NCBI GenBank assembly: GCA_002687715.1
Contig: NZBC01000042.1
Coordinates: 1 to 38,222 of the forward strand
DNA: 38,222 nucleotides
From: Planctomycetota bacterium
GTDB taxonomy: Bacteria > Planctomycetota > GCA-002687715
Direction: 5' to 3'
Both the position numbers and the translations under genes were made by a program. This document shows positions 17,191 through 25,715 of the stretch, piece after piece (position 1 is the first letter of the stretch; every line of letters begins with the position of its first letter). Under the pieces are notes generated by a model. The model was not told where the DNA came from. It saw only the letters and a list, made by a program, of their open reading frames with translations, and made no database searches.

Positions 17191-19071
17191 GTGAGTCGTC
17201 GAGACGGATTCTCCGGCCGCTTCGGCCTTGTGCTGGCCGCACTTGGCATGGCCATCGGCACCGGCAACATCTGGCGGTTTCCCCGCATCGCAGCCAAGTA
17301 CGAAGGTGGGGCCTTCCTCATCCCGTGGGTGATCTTCCTCTTCACGTGGTCGATCCCGATCCTCATCGCGGAGTTCACCCTCGGGAAGACAACGCAACGC
17401 GGCCCCATCGGCGCCTTCGCGAAGCTGCTCGGCCGGCAGGCAGCGTGGATGGGCGCGTTCATGGCGTTTGTGACGCTGATGATCGCTACGTACTACTCCG
17501 TGGTGACGGGCTGGACGCTGAAGTACTTCTTCGACTCCTGCATGGGCATGTCGGATATCCCCGCAGCCACGTCGCCGGAGACGATCAAGGTCAGCCACGA
17601 GGCGGCAGTCACGCACTTCGAGGACTTCGCCATCCGCGAGAGCGGAGAGGTCTTGAACGGCGGGTCGATCCCCTCGGCGCTCTGGTTCCACCTCGCAGCC
17701 GTCACCTGCGGCGCCTTGATCGTCTGGCGCGGTATCAAGGGTGGCATCGAGGTCGCGTGCAAGATCCTGATCCCGATGCTCTTCCTCATGCTCATCGCGG
17801 GTGTGATCTGGGTGCTGACCCGGGACGACGCGGGAGCGCAGGCAGGATTGAAGTACTTGTTCAGTCCGAAATGGGAGCACCTGAGCAAGCCCGGGATCTG
17901 GATCGACGGTCTCACTCAATCCGCGTGGTCGACCGGCGCCGGCTGGGGCTTGATCCTCGCCTACGGCGCCTACGCCAAGAAGGACGAAGACGCGGTGGTC
18001 AACAACCGCACGGCCGGTCTCGGCAACAACACGGCGTCGCTGCTGGCGGGTCTGTTCATCTTCCCCTCCGTGTTCATGCTGCTGTCGGCGGCGGGCATGG
18101 GGCAGGCCGAGATCGAGGGCAAACTCTCGACGGAGGGCCCCGTCAGCACGGGCCTCTCGTTCACCTACATCCCCTTCATATTCAAGAGCATGGGCGACCA
18201 CGGACGTTGGGTCGCCGCTGCGTTCTTCCTCGGGTTGTTCTTCGCAGCGCTGTCGTCGCTGATCGCGCTCTACGAGATGAGCACGCGCGTCTTCGTCGAC
18301 ATGGGGCTCAGTCGAGGCAAGGCGGTGAGCATCGTGGCCACGATCGGCGTCCTCGTCGGGGGCATGGCCGCGATCGACACCGGCCTCTTCCTGACCATGG
18401 ACTGGGTCTGGGGCCTCGGCCTGGTGATCGGCGGGCTTGCCGTCGCGTGGGCGGTCCAGACGTACGGTACCGACCGTTTCCGCGTGAAGCTCATCAACGA
18501 AGCCGGCGCCCAGCGAAAGCTCGGGCCGTGGTTCAACACGCTGTTCGTGTTCCTCATCCCGGCCCAGGGCATCGGGATGCTGGCGTGGTGGCTCCATACC
18601 GCCGCGACCAACCCCGGCTACTACGGCGCCGGGAACGACCCCTGGGACCCGACGGTCCTCGGCACCGCCGGCGTCGGGCCGACCGTGATCTGGTGGATCA
18701 CGGCGCTCGGGGTGTTCTGGGCGTTGTCCCCGTGGCTCGGCAAGTGGAGCCTGAAGGGTGACCCCGACGGGTTGACCGACGATCCGCCGAAGCCGTGGCT
18801 GCGACCGTTCGGGCTGCTGGTCGCCGCCGCGCCGTGGGTGATGCGCACCGACGCGGGGGCTCAGGTCTCCGGCTGGTTCGAGGATCGAGGGGCGGCCGCG
18901 CCCGATGAGGTTTGGAAGTACATCGCCGGCTTGATCTGCGTGGTGCTCATCGGCGGGTTCCTCTGGAACGCGCTGTCGGCGGCCTTCGGCGGCCCCCGGA
19001 CGCCGACGCCGCGTCGACGACGCGGTATCCCGCCGACGGAGATCCTGCGCTCCGATGAGGAGCACGCCTGA
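17191..19071 (+). CDS. Sodium-dependent transporter, neurotransmitter:sodium symporter (NSS/SLC6) family
   Basis: An inner-membrane secondary transporter that uses the Na+ gradient to import amino acids or related solutes. Its 626 residues hold about twelve membrane helices in the LeuT fold. TM1 carries the unwound signature ALGMAIGTGNIWRFPRIAAKYEGGAFLIP (about 13-41), which forms the Na+ and substrate sites of NSS members; WSTGAGWGLILAYGAYAKKDED near 250 is the TM6 region, where W-S-x-G is also typical. It is longer than LeuT (519), mainly through C-terminal hydrophobic additions (about 550-610), and ends in a basic Pro/Arg tail. The proC start overlaps its stop (TGATG), so the two are translationally coupled, hinting at amino-acid import linked to proline metabolism. 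The substrate cannot be read from the sequence. Confidence 0.92.
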   Translation: MSRRDGFSGRFGLVLAALGMAIGTGNIWRFPRIAAKYEGGAFLIPWVIFLFTWSIPILIAEFTLGKTTQRGPIGAFAKLLGRQAAWMGAFMAFVTLMIATYYSVVTGWTLKYFFDSCMGMSDIPAATSPETIKVSHEAAVTHFEDFAIRESGEVLNGGSIPSALWFHLAAVTCGALIVWRGIKGGIEVACKILIPMLFLMLIAGVIWVLTRDDAGAQAGLKYLFSPKWEHLSKPGIWIDGLTQSAWSTGAGWGLILAYGAYAKKDEDAVVNNRTAGLGNNTASLLAGLFIFPSVFMLLSAAGMGQAEIEGKLSTEGPVSTGLSFTYIPFIFKSMGDHGRWVAAAFFLGLFFAALSSLIALYEMSTRVFVDMGLSRGKAVSIVATIGVLVGGMAAIDTGLFLTMDWVWGLGLVIGGLAVAWAVQTYGTDRFRVKLINEAGAQRKLGPWFNTLFVFLIPAQGIGMLAWWLHTAATNPGYYGAGNDPWDPTVLGTAGVGPTVIWWITALGVFWALSPWLGKWSLKGDPDGLTDDPPKPWLRPFGLLVAAAPWVMRTDAGAQVSGWFEDRGAAAPDEVWKYIAGLICVVLIGGFLWNALSAAFGGPRTPTPRRRRGIPPTEILRSDEEHA

Positions 19072-19898
19072 TGGCGGACCAGCCGCGGTTCGCCATTCTC
19101 GGGTTCGGGAACATGGGCCGCGCGCTGCTGCGCGGCATCCTGAAGGCCGGCCTCACTCCGCCGGATCACGTGACGGTGACCGCGCGGTCCCCGTCGCGAC
19201 TCACCGCCGCAGCGACCGAGTTCGGCGTCAATACGACATCGAACAACCGGTCCGCCATCGAGAACGCGTCGACGATCATCCTCTCCATCAAGCCCCAGAA
19301 CCTGGAGCCGGTCGGTGCGGAGATCCGCGGCGCGGTCACGCCCGACCAACTCGTCGTGTCGATCCTCGCCGGCAAGACGACGGCGGCGATCGAGGAGCTC
19401 TTGCGAGGTGATGACGGCGCGGCGCTGCCCGTGATCCGGGTCATGCCCAACATCCCGGTGATGGTCGATGCGGGATGCTCGCCCTACGCACGGGGTCCGC
19501 ACGCGACGGACGAACACGTGGCACTCGTCGAGGCGTTGCTGCAATCGGTCGGGGAGACGGCCGAGGTCGCCGAACACCTGATGGACGCGGTCACCGGCCT
19601 GTCGGGGTCGGGACCAGCGTACGTCTACATGATGATCGAGGCGTTGACCGACGGCGGCGTGAAGATGGGGCTCCCCCGCGACGTCGCGATCCGGCTCGCC
19701 GCCCAGACCATCTACGGCGCAGCGCTGGTGGTGAAGGAGACGGGGCTCCACCCCGCGATCCTCCGCGACCAGGTCACGACCCCGGGCGGCACCGCGATCG
19801 CGGCGATCTCCGACCTGGAGGAGAACGGGCTGCGCCCGATGCTGATCTCAGCCGTCGTGACCGCGACACTTCGGTCCCAAGATCTTTCCAACGCCTAG
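19071..19898 (+). CDS. proC: Pyrroline-5-carboxylate reductase
   Basis: Last step of proline biosynthesis: reduces 1-pyrroline-5-carboxylate to L-proline with NAD(P)H in the cytoplasm. The 275 residues have the family layout: Rossmann motif ILGFGNMGRALLRGIL (about 7-22), LSIKPQN (about 74-80), VIRVMPNIPVMVDAG (about 121-135), and the C-terminal signature from TGLSGSGPAYVYMMIEAL (about 178) through DQVTTPGGTAIAAI (about 232-245). The ATG overlaps the stop of the transporter gene by 1 bp (TGATG), with AGGAG about 10 nt upstream. The pairing with an NSS transporter is unusual and suggests joint control of proline or glutamate-family amino acids. Confidence 0.95.
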   Translation: MADQPRFAILGFGNMGRALLRGILKAGLTPPDHVTVTARSPSRLTAAATEFGVNTTSNNRSAIENASTIILSIKPQNLEPVGAEIRGAVTPDQLVVSILAGKTTAAIEELLRGDDGAALPVIRVMPNIPVMVDAGCSPYARGPHATDEHVALVEALLQSVGETAEVAEHLMDAVTGLSGSGPAYVYMMIEALTDGGVKMGLPRDVAIRLAAQTIYGAALVVKETGLHPAILRDQVTTPGGTAIAAISDLEENGLRPMLISAVVTATLRSQDLSNA

Positions 19899-19911
19899 CT
19901 GGAGGACCGTC

Positions 19912-21303
19912 GTGCGCGCTCTCTTCTTCCTCCTGCTCCTCTCCGCTCCGGCGATCGCCCAGAAGATCGGCGAGGTCCCCCGCCAGGCCCCGGGCAGCAA
20001 GGCCCCGAAGGGCGAGACGCTCGAGTGGACGTCGGCGGAAGGTCGGCCCTACTGGTACCGACTGCCCAGGTCGATCTCGGCGAAGCGCCCCCCGAACCTC
20101 ATCCTCATGCTCCACGGCACGGGGCTGAACCACGGTTGGTCGTTCTGGAACTACGGCATCGGCAAGGGGCAGTTCCGCAAGGACGACATCGTCGTGTCGC
20201 CAGACGGGCTCACGCCGGGAATGGGCAAGACGTTCAACTTCGCCCAGAACCAGAAGGACGGCGGCCAGATCGCGGGGCTGGTCAAGCTGTTCAAGAAGAG
20301 GTTCCCCGTCCGGAACGTCTATCTCTACGGCCACAGTCAGGGTGCGTTCTTCTGCTACTGGTTCGCCGGCCAACACCCGGATCTCATCGACGGATTCGTC
20401 GCGCATGCCGGCAACGTACTGTCGGTCAAGCACAGCAAGCTCGCGAGGCAGAACGTCGCGGTCGCCATCCTCCACGCCGACGCCGATCAGGTGGTCCCCG
20501 TGTCCTGCGCCCACCGTTCCCACGAGGTGTACAAGAAGGAGGGCTACCAGAAGCTCCGGCTCGAGATCGTCGAGGGGTTGCGCAGGGAAGCCGGGCACTG
20601 GCCGCTCCCCGCGCAGGTGAAGGAGCTGCTCTCCTGGTGCGACCGGGTCTCCGTCAAGACCCCCGGCGCCGCCCTCGACATCGCGGAAGCGGAGATCAAG
20701 AAGAAGGCCGTGGACCTCGCGACGGTAGCCGACGCGCTCGGCAACGCGGACAAGCTCCTCAAGAAGTACCGCGGCAAGGACAAGGCCGAGCTCGGCGCAC
20801 GACGAGCCCCCATCGCCCACTTCGTGAGCGAAGCGGCGGCGGCCCACTCCGGCCCGTTGGCGAACGAGCCGGCGATGAAGAACTCCCGCGCCCCCTACGG
20901 CGCCTGGGCCGCCCACTTCCGCGCCATCCACCCCGCCCTCGGCAAACACGCCGCCTGGAAGAAGGCCCTCCGCCCGCTGATCTCCCGCCGCGACAAGGAC
21001 ACGAAGCGCATCGAGAAGGCCCTGGCCAAGCTCGCCAGGTCCGGTGGCAGCGCGTTCAAGGGAGGTCTCAAGACGGCCACCTCCTCCTACCTCGGCGACG
21101 GCTACGCCGACCTTTGCAAAGAGCTTGCCCGCCTCGCCAAGGAATCCGCCTCGGGTGTGAAGCCCAAGGACGTCGCAGCCCTCACCAAGCTCCTGGCGGA
21201 GCGCAAGCCCCTGGATGAGCAGGGCAGCAAGACCGCCGCCGACATCACGTTGGGCGTCGTCGAGCTGCACCGCGGCCAGCAGGGCGGAGCCCCGGGTAAG
21301 TAG
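19912..21303 (+). CDS. Secreted alpha/beta hydrolase (carboxylesterase/PHB-depolymerase-like)
   Basis: This 463-residue protein starts with a signal peptide (VRALFFLLLLSAPAIAQ; GTG start at 19912 with GGAGG 6 nt upstream). The hydrolase core (about 35-245) includes the oxyanion-hole strand LILMLHGTGLNHGW, the nucleophile elbow GHSQG (Ser near residue 143), a likely catalytic Asp in ILHADADQVVP (about 185-195) and a His in AGHWPLP near 228. This resembles secreted esterases of the LpqC/feruloyl-esterase/PHB-depolymerase type. The second half (about 250-463) is Lys/Ala-rich and helical, with no recognised domain. It lies 13 bp after proC, but its own strong RBS and different role suggest separate function. 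The substrate is unknown. Confidence 0.8.
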   Translation: MRALFFLLLLSAPAIAQKIGEVPRQAPGSKAPKGETLEWTSAEGRPYWYRLPRSISAKRPPNLILMLHGTGLNHGWSFWNYGIGKGQFRKDDIVVSPDGLTPGMGKTFNFAQNQKDGGQIAGLVKLFKKRFPVRNVYLYGHSQGAFFCYWFAGQHPDLIDGFVAHAGNVLSVKHSKLARQNVAVAILHADADQVVPVSCAHRSHEVYKKEGYQKLRLEIVEGLRREAGHWPLPAQVKELLSWCDRVSVKTPGAALDIAEAEIKKKAVDLATVADALGNADKLLKKYRGKDKAELGARRAPIAHFVSEAAAAHSGPLANEPAMKNSRAPYGAWAAHFRAIHPALGKHAAWKKALRPLISRRDKDTKRIEKALAKLARSGGSAFKGGLKTATSSYLGDGYADLCKELARLAKESASGVKPKDVAALTKLLAERKPLDEQGSKTAADITLGVVELHRGQQGGAPGK

Positions 21304-21318
21304 CCGGGAGCAGCCCCG

Positions 21319-21346
21319 GGAACTCCCTTCGGCGCTTTTCGTCTAA
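21319..21346 (+). promoter_or_regulatory. Candidate ECF-type promoter of the sigma-factor operon
   Basis: GGAAC at 21319-21323 and GTCTAA at 21341-21346 are separated by 17 bp. This fits the classic ECF pattern (GGAAC -35, 16-17 bp spacer, GTC-containing -10) and lies about 60 bp upstream of the ECF sigma gene, suggesting autoregulation. A short CCGGG/CCCGG hairpin (21304-21319) just after the hydrolase stop may partly insulate it. Confidence 0.6.
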
Positions 21347-21407
21347 GAAACTCCCTGCCCATCCGTCATCCCGTCGACCGGGAGGCGATGCGCCCCCCGG
21401 GAAGAGC

Positions 21408-21935
21408 ATGAGCCAGGTTGGACGAAACGACTGGGTGCGATCGGTGGTGGCGGCGCATGAACGCCCGCTCATCGCCTACGCCACGCGGCTGCTCGGTGAT
21501 GCCGAGCGCGCCCGGGACGTGGTCCAGGAGACGTTCCTCCGCATGGTGCGCGACAACGGCCAGATCCCGGTGGAGCGGCCCGCGGCCTGGCTCTTCACCG
21601 TGTGCCGGAACCTGGCGCGCGACGTGGGAAGGAAGGAGCAACGCATGGCGCCACTGACTGATGCCGCAGCGGATCGCGAGGCCACGATCACGCCCGGGCC
21701 CGCACAGGTCCTCGAGAGGAAGGAGACCTCCCACGCTCTCGTGCAGCATCTCGGGCACCTACCCGAGAAAGAGCAGGAGGTGATCCGCCTGAAGTTCCAG
21801 GGGGGGCTCACCTATCGCGAGATCAGTGAGATCACGGGCCACTCCGTCACCAACGTCGGGTTTCTCATCCATCACGGACTCCGCGCCCTGAAGGAGCGCG
21901 TCGCCGGCACCCCCCTGAAGGAGCGGCTGTCATGA
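21408..21935 (+). CDS. ECF-family RNA polymerase sigma factor
   Basis: A group IV sigma-70 factor of 175 residues with only regions 2 and 4. Region 2 (about 20-85) includes LLGDAERARDVVQETFLRMVRD, the core-binding and -10 recognition segment, then RPAAWLFTVCRNLARD. A short linker leads to region 4 (about 120-170), with LPEKEQEVIRLKFQGGLTYREISEITGHS and VGFLIHHGLRALKERV, the helix-turn-helix that reads the -35. The ATG at 21408 has GGGAAG just upstream. The gene overlaps the vWA gene by 4 bp (ATGA). The downstream protein has an anti-sigma-like N-terminus and a membrane anchor, so the likely arrangement is a membrane-controlled sigma factor. Confidence 0.95.
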   Translation: MSQVGRNDWVRSVVAAHERPLIAYATRLLGDAERARDVVQETFLRMVRDNGQIPVERPAAWLFTVCRNLARDVGRKEQRMAPLTDAAADREATITPGPAQVLERKETSHALVQHLGHLPEKEQEVIRLKFQGGLTYREISEITGHSVTNVGFLIHHGLRALKERVAGTPLKERLS

Positions 21936-24241
21936 ACCAGCACCACGACGATCCGAGGCTCACGGCGTACGCGTTGGGCGAGCTCGAAGGCAGAGAGAGG
22001 CAGGAGGTGGAGGCGCTGTTGGAGACGTCGGAAGACGCGCGGCGCCACGTGGACGAGATCCGCGCCCTCGCGGGCGAACTCACGGCGGAGCTCGGCGTGG
22101 AGGCCGAAGCGACGGCGGGGTTGGGCAGCGACCGCAAAGCGGTGCTGGACGACGCGGCGACTCCGGTTGCAGCGACGCCGACGTCGTGGTCGTGGATCGC
22201 TCAGCCGATGATCATCGCGGCCAGTCTGGTCGCGGTGCTGTTGTTCATGTACGGACTCGGTGGTTCCGGCGGAGGAGGTGGCGGAGGTTCCGGCGGAGGA
22301 GGTGGCGATTCGGAGGCGGGGCGCGACGTGGCCCTTTCCACCGAGAAGGACGAGGCCGAGATCCTGGATGGACGTACCCGTGGAGAAGCGGGTTCAGTGG
22401 TTCTGGATCGCACCGATCGCGGCCCCGAGCGGACTTCTCCTGCTGACCCTCCACGAGGCGTGTCGGACCTGTTGAGTCAGTCGCGAAGCGTCGGGATAAA
22501 CGTGGATCCCTCGGGCTTCGGCTCCGGTGTGGGCGGTTTCGACGGCGAACTTGGAGACCTGCGAAACCACGCCTTCTCCGTCGAGCACGCCGACCGAGCG
22601 CGCCTTCTGCAATCCGTGCAGACGAAACCACCGCAGGTCACCGTGGAGCTGCGGGCCCTCCTCGGCGCGGTGACGATCGCGCCCACGCCGAAGGCGCGTG
22701 AGGCTCTGGAGAGCTTCCACACTGATTCCGGATACTTGAGGGGTCTTTCGGTCGACGAGCTGAAGCTGGAGGCCTCCGAAATCAACCGGTGGCTCGACGT
22801 CAGCGCTCGCGGCCCCGGCGCCGAGAGCTACGACACCATTGTCGAGAACCCGTTCCAGCTGCCGACCAAGGTCCCGCTGTCCACGTTCTCGATCGATGTC
22901 GATACCGCGTCGTACGCGAACGTCCGCCGCTTCCTCACCCGGAGCACGTTGCCGCCGAAGAACGCGGTGCGCATCGAGGAGCTGGTCAACTACTTCAGCT
23001 ACGACGACCCCGCGCCGCAGGCCGGATCGGAGCACCCGTTCCGCGTCACCACCGAGGTGTCCCGCTGCCTGTGGAACCTGGATCACCGCATCGTCCGGAT
23101 CGGGTTCCGCGCCAAGGACATCCCCAAGCAGGAACGTCCGGCCAGCAACCTCGTGTTCCTGATCGACGTGTCGGGGTCGATGTCCGACCAGAACAAGCTC
23201 CCGCTGCTCAAGAAGTGCATGCAGGCGCTGGTCAAGACGCTGGACGAGAACGACCGCGTCGCGATCGTGGTCTACGCGTCGGCGTCGGGCCTGGTACTCG
23301 ACTCCACCAACTGCAGCAACCAGGACGACATCCTGAAGGCGCTCGGGAGCCTGTCCGCCGGCGGCTCCACGAACGGCGGCGAGGGCATCCAGCTCGCATA
23401 CCAGAAGGCCGTCGAGAACTTCATCCCCAAGGGCACCAACCGCGTCGTGCTCTGCACGGACGGCGACTTCAACGTCGGGGTGACCGACCGCGGCCAGCTC
23501 GAGGAGCTGATCCAGGACCGCGCCAAGACGGGCGTGTACCTGTCGGTGCTGGGGTTCGGCTCCGGCAACCTGAAGGACGCGACCATGGAGCAGCTCGCTG
23601 ACAAGGGCAACGGCAACTACTCCTACATCGACGGCTACGACGAAGGCCACAAGGTCCTCGTCCGCGAGATGACCGGTACGCTCCTCACCGTCGCCAAGGA
23701 CGTGAAGCTGCAGGTCGAGTTCAACCCGGGCAAGGTCGCGGCGTGGCGTCTCCTGGGCTACGAGAACCGCGTCCTGGCCGCCCAGGACTTCAACAACGAC
23801 AAGAAGGACGCGGGTGAGCTCGGCGCCGGCCACACGATCTGCGCGCTCTACGAGATCGTCCCCGCCGGCACCGACGCCGAGGTCCCCGGGATCGACCCGC
23901 TGAAGTACCAGAACAACCCTGGCCTTTCGCAAGCGGCCCTCACCGACGAGCTCCTCACGGTCAAGATCCGCTACAAGAAGCTGGAGGACACCTTCAGTGT
24001 CCGCTTCGATCTGCCGGTGAAGAGCTCCGACCGAAGCTTCGATGCGGCGTCGATCGACCTCCGCTTCGCGTCGGCCGTCTGCGCCTTCGGCCTCCTGCTG
24101 CGCGACTCCGCCTACAAAGGCAGCGCCACCTGGGAGGGCATCCTCGAAGTCGCGAAGGGCGCCAAGGGAGAGGACACCCACGGCGACCGCCAGGGTTTCC
24201 TGGACCTCGTCGGCAAGGCGATGGGCTTGATCAAGCGGTAG
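21932..24241 (+). CDS. Membrane YfbK-like vWA protein with anti-sigma-like N-terminal domain
   Basis: 769 residues. The cytoplasmic N-terminus (1-60, HHDDPRLTAYALGELEGRE) resembles the helical domain of ECF anti-sigma factors but lacks the zinc-binding His/Cys pattern. A single membrane helix (about 93-109) and a Gly/Ser-rich linker (109-125) follow. The exported part has the YfbK-type N-terminal domain (about 290-390, FSIDVDTASYANVRRFL), a vWA domain with an intact MIDAS motif DVSGS (about 410), and a DUF3520-like C-terminal region (about 590-769). The vWA domain probably binds a metal-dependent protein ligand outside the membrane and could signal to the sigma factor bound inside. It shares an mRNA with the sigma gene and converges with the BatA-like gene, overlapping it by 11 bp at the stop codons. 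Confidence 0.88.
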   Translation: MNQHHDDPRLTAYALGELEGRERQEVEALLETSEDARRHVDEIRALAGELTAELGVEAEATAGLGSDRKAVLDDAATPVAATPTSWSWIAQPMIIAASLVAVLLFMYGLGGSGGGGGGGSGGGGGDSEAGRDVALSTEKDEAEILDGRTRGEAGSVVLDRTDRGPERTSPADPPRGVSDLLSQSRSVGINVDPSGFGSGVGGFDGELGDLRNHAFSVEHADRARLLQSVQTKPPQVTVELRALLGAVTIAPTPKAREALESFHTDSGYLRGLSVDELKLEASEINRWLDVSARGPGAESYDTIVENPFQLPTKVPLSTFSIDVDTASYANVRRFLTRSTLPPKNAVRIEELVNYFSYDDPAPQAGSEHPFRVTTEVSRCLWNLDHRIVRIGFRAKDIPKQERPASNLVFLIDVSGSMSDQNKLPLLKKCMQALVKTLDENDRVAIVVYASASGLVLDSTNCSNQDDILKALGSLSAGGSTNGGEGIQLAYQKAVENFIPKGTNRVVLCTDGDFNVGVTDRGQLEELIQDRAKTGVYLSVLGFGSGNLKDATMEQLADKGNGNYSYIDGYDEGHKVLVREMTGTLLTVAKDVKLQVEFNPGKVAAWRLLGYENRVLAAQDFNNDKKDAGELGAGHTICALYEIVPAGTDAEVPGIDPLKYQNNPGLSQAALTDELLTVKIRYKKLEDTFSVRFDLPVKSSDRSFDAASIDLRFASAVCAFGLLLRDSAYKGSATWEGILEVAKGAKGEDTHGDRQGFLDLVGKAMGLIKR
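22262..22309 (+). repeat. 24-bp tandem duplication encoding the Gly/Ser linker
   Basis: Two adjacent 24-bp units (22262-22285 and 22286-22309) match at 22 of 24 positions and encode the Gly-rich linker right after the membrane helix of the vWA protein. Such in-frame units can expand or contract by slippage, altering linker length without breaking the gene. Confidence 0.8.
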
Positions 24242-25715
24242 CGCGCCGCGCGCCGATCCACTCCATCGCAACGAGCGCCAGCGCCGCGAGCACCAGCAAC
24301 CAAGGTGCGAGCGGCGTTCGTTCGTCGAGGACGGCCGCGGCCCGGGGCGCACCCCACGACGTCACCGCCGCGAACGGGCCGACCGTCGCTGCCGGGTCCA
24401 GCACCGCGCCGCCCGGTTCTCCCGAGCGAACCGCCCACAGCTGGTCCGACCCGATCTCGAGCCACAGGAGACACTGCGCGCAGACGAGCGGGAACGACGG
24501 ATGGCGGGGCCAGTCGCACGAGTCCGGGTCCTGGAGGAAGACGATGCGATCCCCGTCGCGAACGAGGATCGGCGTCTCGCCGATGCGGGCGAGGACGTCG
24601 TGGTTCTCCGTCACCGGGTAGACGGCCGGGAGCGCCAGCGGCTCTCGCGACGCGAGTGCGGGAGCGTCCTGGAAGATCATCGGGCCCCGGACCGGACCCG
24701 GTGACCCGAGCGACGTCCCGGGGATGCGAGGCGCCACGAACACGTGGCGCGCGGACGGGCCGGGCCCGATACGAAGTGCGCAGGGGCCGTCGCCGCGAAA
24801 CACCTGGACCTCGGGGTGGGCGACGAACGCACGGTAGATCGCGTCGTATCCGCGGGGCGGGAACCCGACGCGCACGCTCGCGGACTTCCGAACCAGGACG
24901 ACACGATCGTCCAGCGGGTTGGCGTCGTCGTTCGAGTCGAGGGAGACCACTACCTCCGCGCTGTCCGAAGGCACGTCAAGGGGGCCGAAGACCTGGCGAA
25001 TCGGGAGGTCTTTCGCCGCGAACGTCGAGGACGCCAGCCCCGTCGCTCCCGCCGTGACGCGAACCGTGAGCGGTCGGGACCAGCCCGGTGTCGCTCCCGC
25101 GCGGACAAGCAGACGGCCGTCGACGTCGAGACCGCAGGCGACGATCCCGGCGTTTGGCGCGACGTCGCCGACGCGCACGATGCCGACCTCATCCGGCAGC
25201 CCGGAGAGCTCGCGATCCGTCACGACCACGACGCGGCGGCCGGCGTCGTGGTGGACGGCGGCCTGCATTCGCAGCTCGCCGTCCGTCACCGACCGTGGTG
25301 ATGCGCGCTCCACCGATCCGGTCGTCAGCTCGGGAACCCCCTCGAGCCGCAGCGGCGCGTCAAGCTCCGATCGCAGGCGATCCAGGCCGCGCACGATGCG
25401 GTTGCGGCCGTCGAGCCGCGTGGCCATCGACGCCGAGCGGTCGACGAGGACCACCACCTCCGGCGCCAGCTCGTCTGCGGTCAGGTACGGGCCCGCGGTC
25501 GCCAGCGTGGTCAGCACCGCGGGCAGGAGCCACCACAACTCGGTCAGGATCGGGGTACGACGGCGCGGAGGTGGCGGCATCTTCTGCTGCGCCCGCGCGA
25601 ACAGGAGATACGTGGTCTGCCGCCGCGGGCGACGGCGCCGCCGCGCTCGCGCCCATAGCAGCAGCAACAGCAATCCGGGCAAGATCGCGAGCGCTTCCGG
25701 GCGAAGAAAGCCCAT
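24231..25715 (-). CDS. BatA-like membrane vWA protein
   Basis: 494 residues with the topology of the 'aerotolerance' BatA family: an N-terminal BatA_N-type segment with two membrane helices (about 8-22 and 60-75), then a vWA-like domain with VVVLVDRSASM (about 86-96, DxSxS MIDAS), a beta-rich region with no family I recognise, and a C-terminal membrane helix (about 470-488, PWLLVLAALALVAMEWI). It overlaps the DUF58 gene by 1 bp (TGATG), so the two are coupled; DUF58-BatA pairs usually follow a MoxR ATPase, which is absent here. Its stop lies inside the end of the convergent YfbK-like gene (11-bp overlap), which may create antisense interference between the two modules. Confidence 0.8.
   Translation of the reverse strand: MGFLRPEALAILPGLLLLLLWARARRRRRPRRQTTYLLFARAQQKMPPPPRRRTPILTELWWLLPAVLTTLATAGPYLTADELAPEVVVLVDRSASMATRLDGRNRIVRGLDRLRSELDAPLRLEGVPELTTGSVERASPRSVTDGELRMQAAVHHDAGRRVVVVTDRELSGLPDEVGIVRVGDVAPNAGIVACGLDVDGRLLVRAGATPGWSRPLTVRVTAGATGLASSTFAAKDLPIRQVFGPLDVPSDSAEVVVSLDSNDDANPLDDRVVLVRKSASVRVGFPPRGYDAIYRAFVAHPEVQVFRGDGPCALRIGPGPSARHVFVAPRIPGTSLGSPGPVRGPMIFQDAPALASREPLALPAVYPVTENHDVLARIGETPILVRDGDRIVFLQDPDSCDWPRHPSFPLVCAQCLLWLEIGSDQLWAVRSGEPGGAVLDPAATVGPFAAVTSWGAPRAAAVLDERTPLAPWLLVLAALALVAMEWIGARRATA

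Noticed and set aside
17176..19065. A 629-codon open frame on the minus strand opposite the NSS transporter
   Set aside because: No motif and biased composition; the transporter has the NSS signature and a good promoter and RBS.
22394..24352. A 652-codon open frame opposite the vWA gene
   Set aside because: Mirror frame of a G+C-rich gene; the plus strand carries the YfbK and MIDAS motifs and the sigma-factor coupling.
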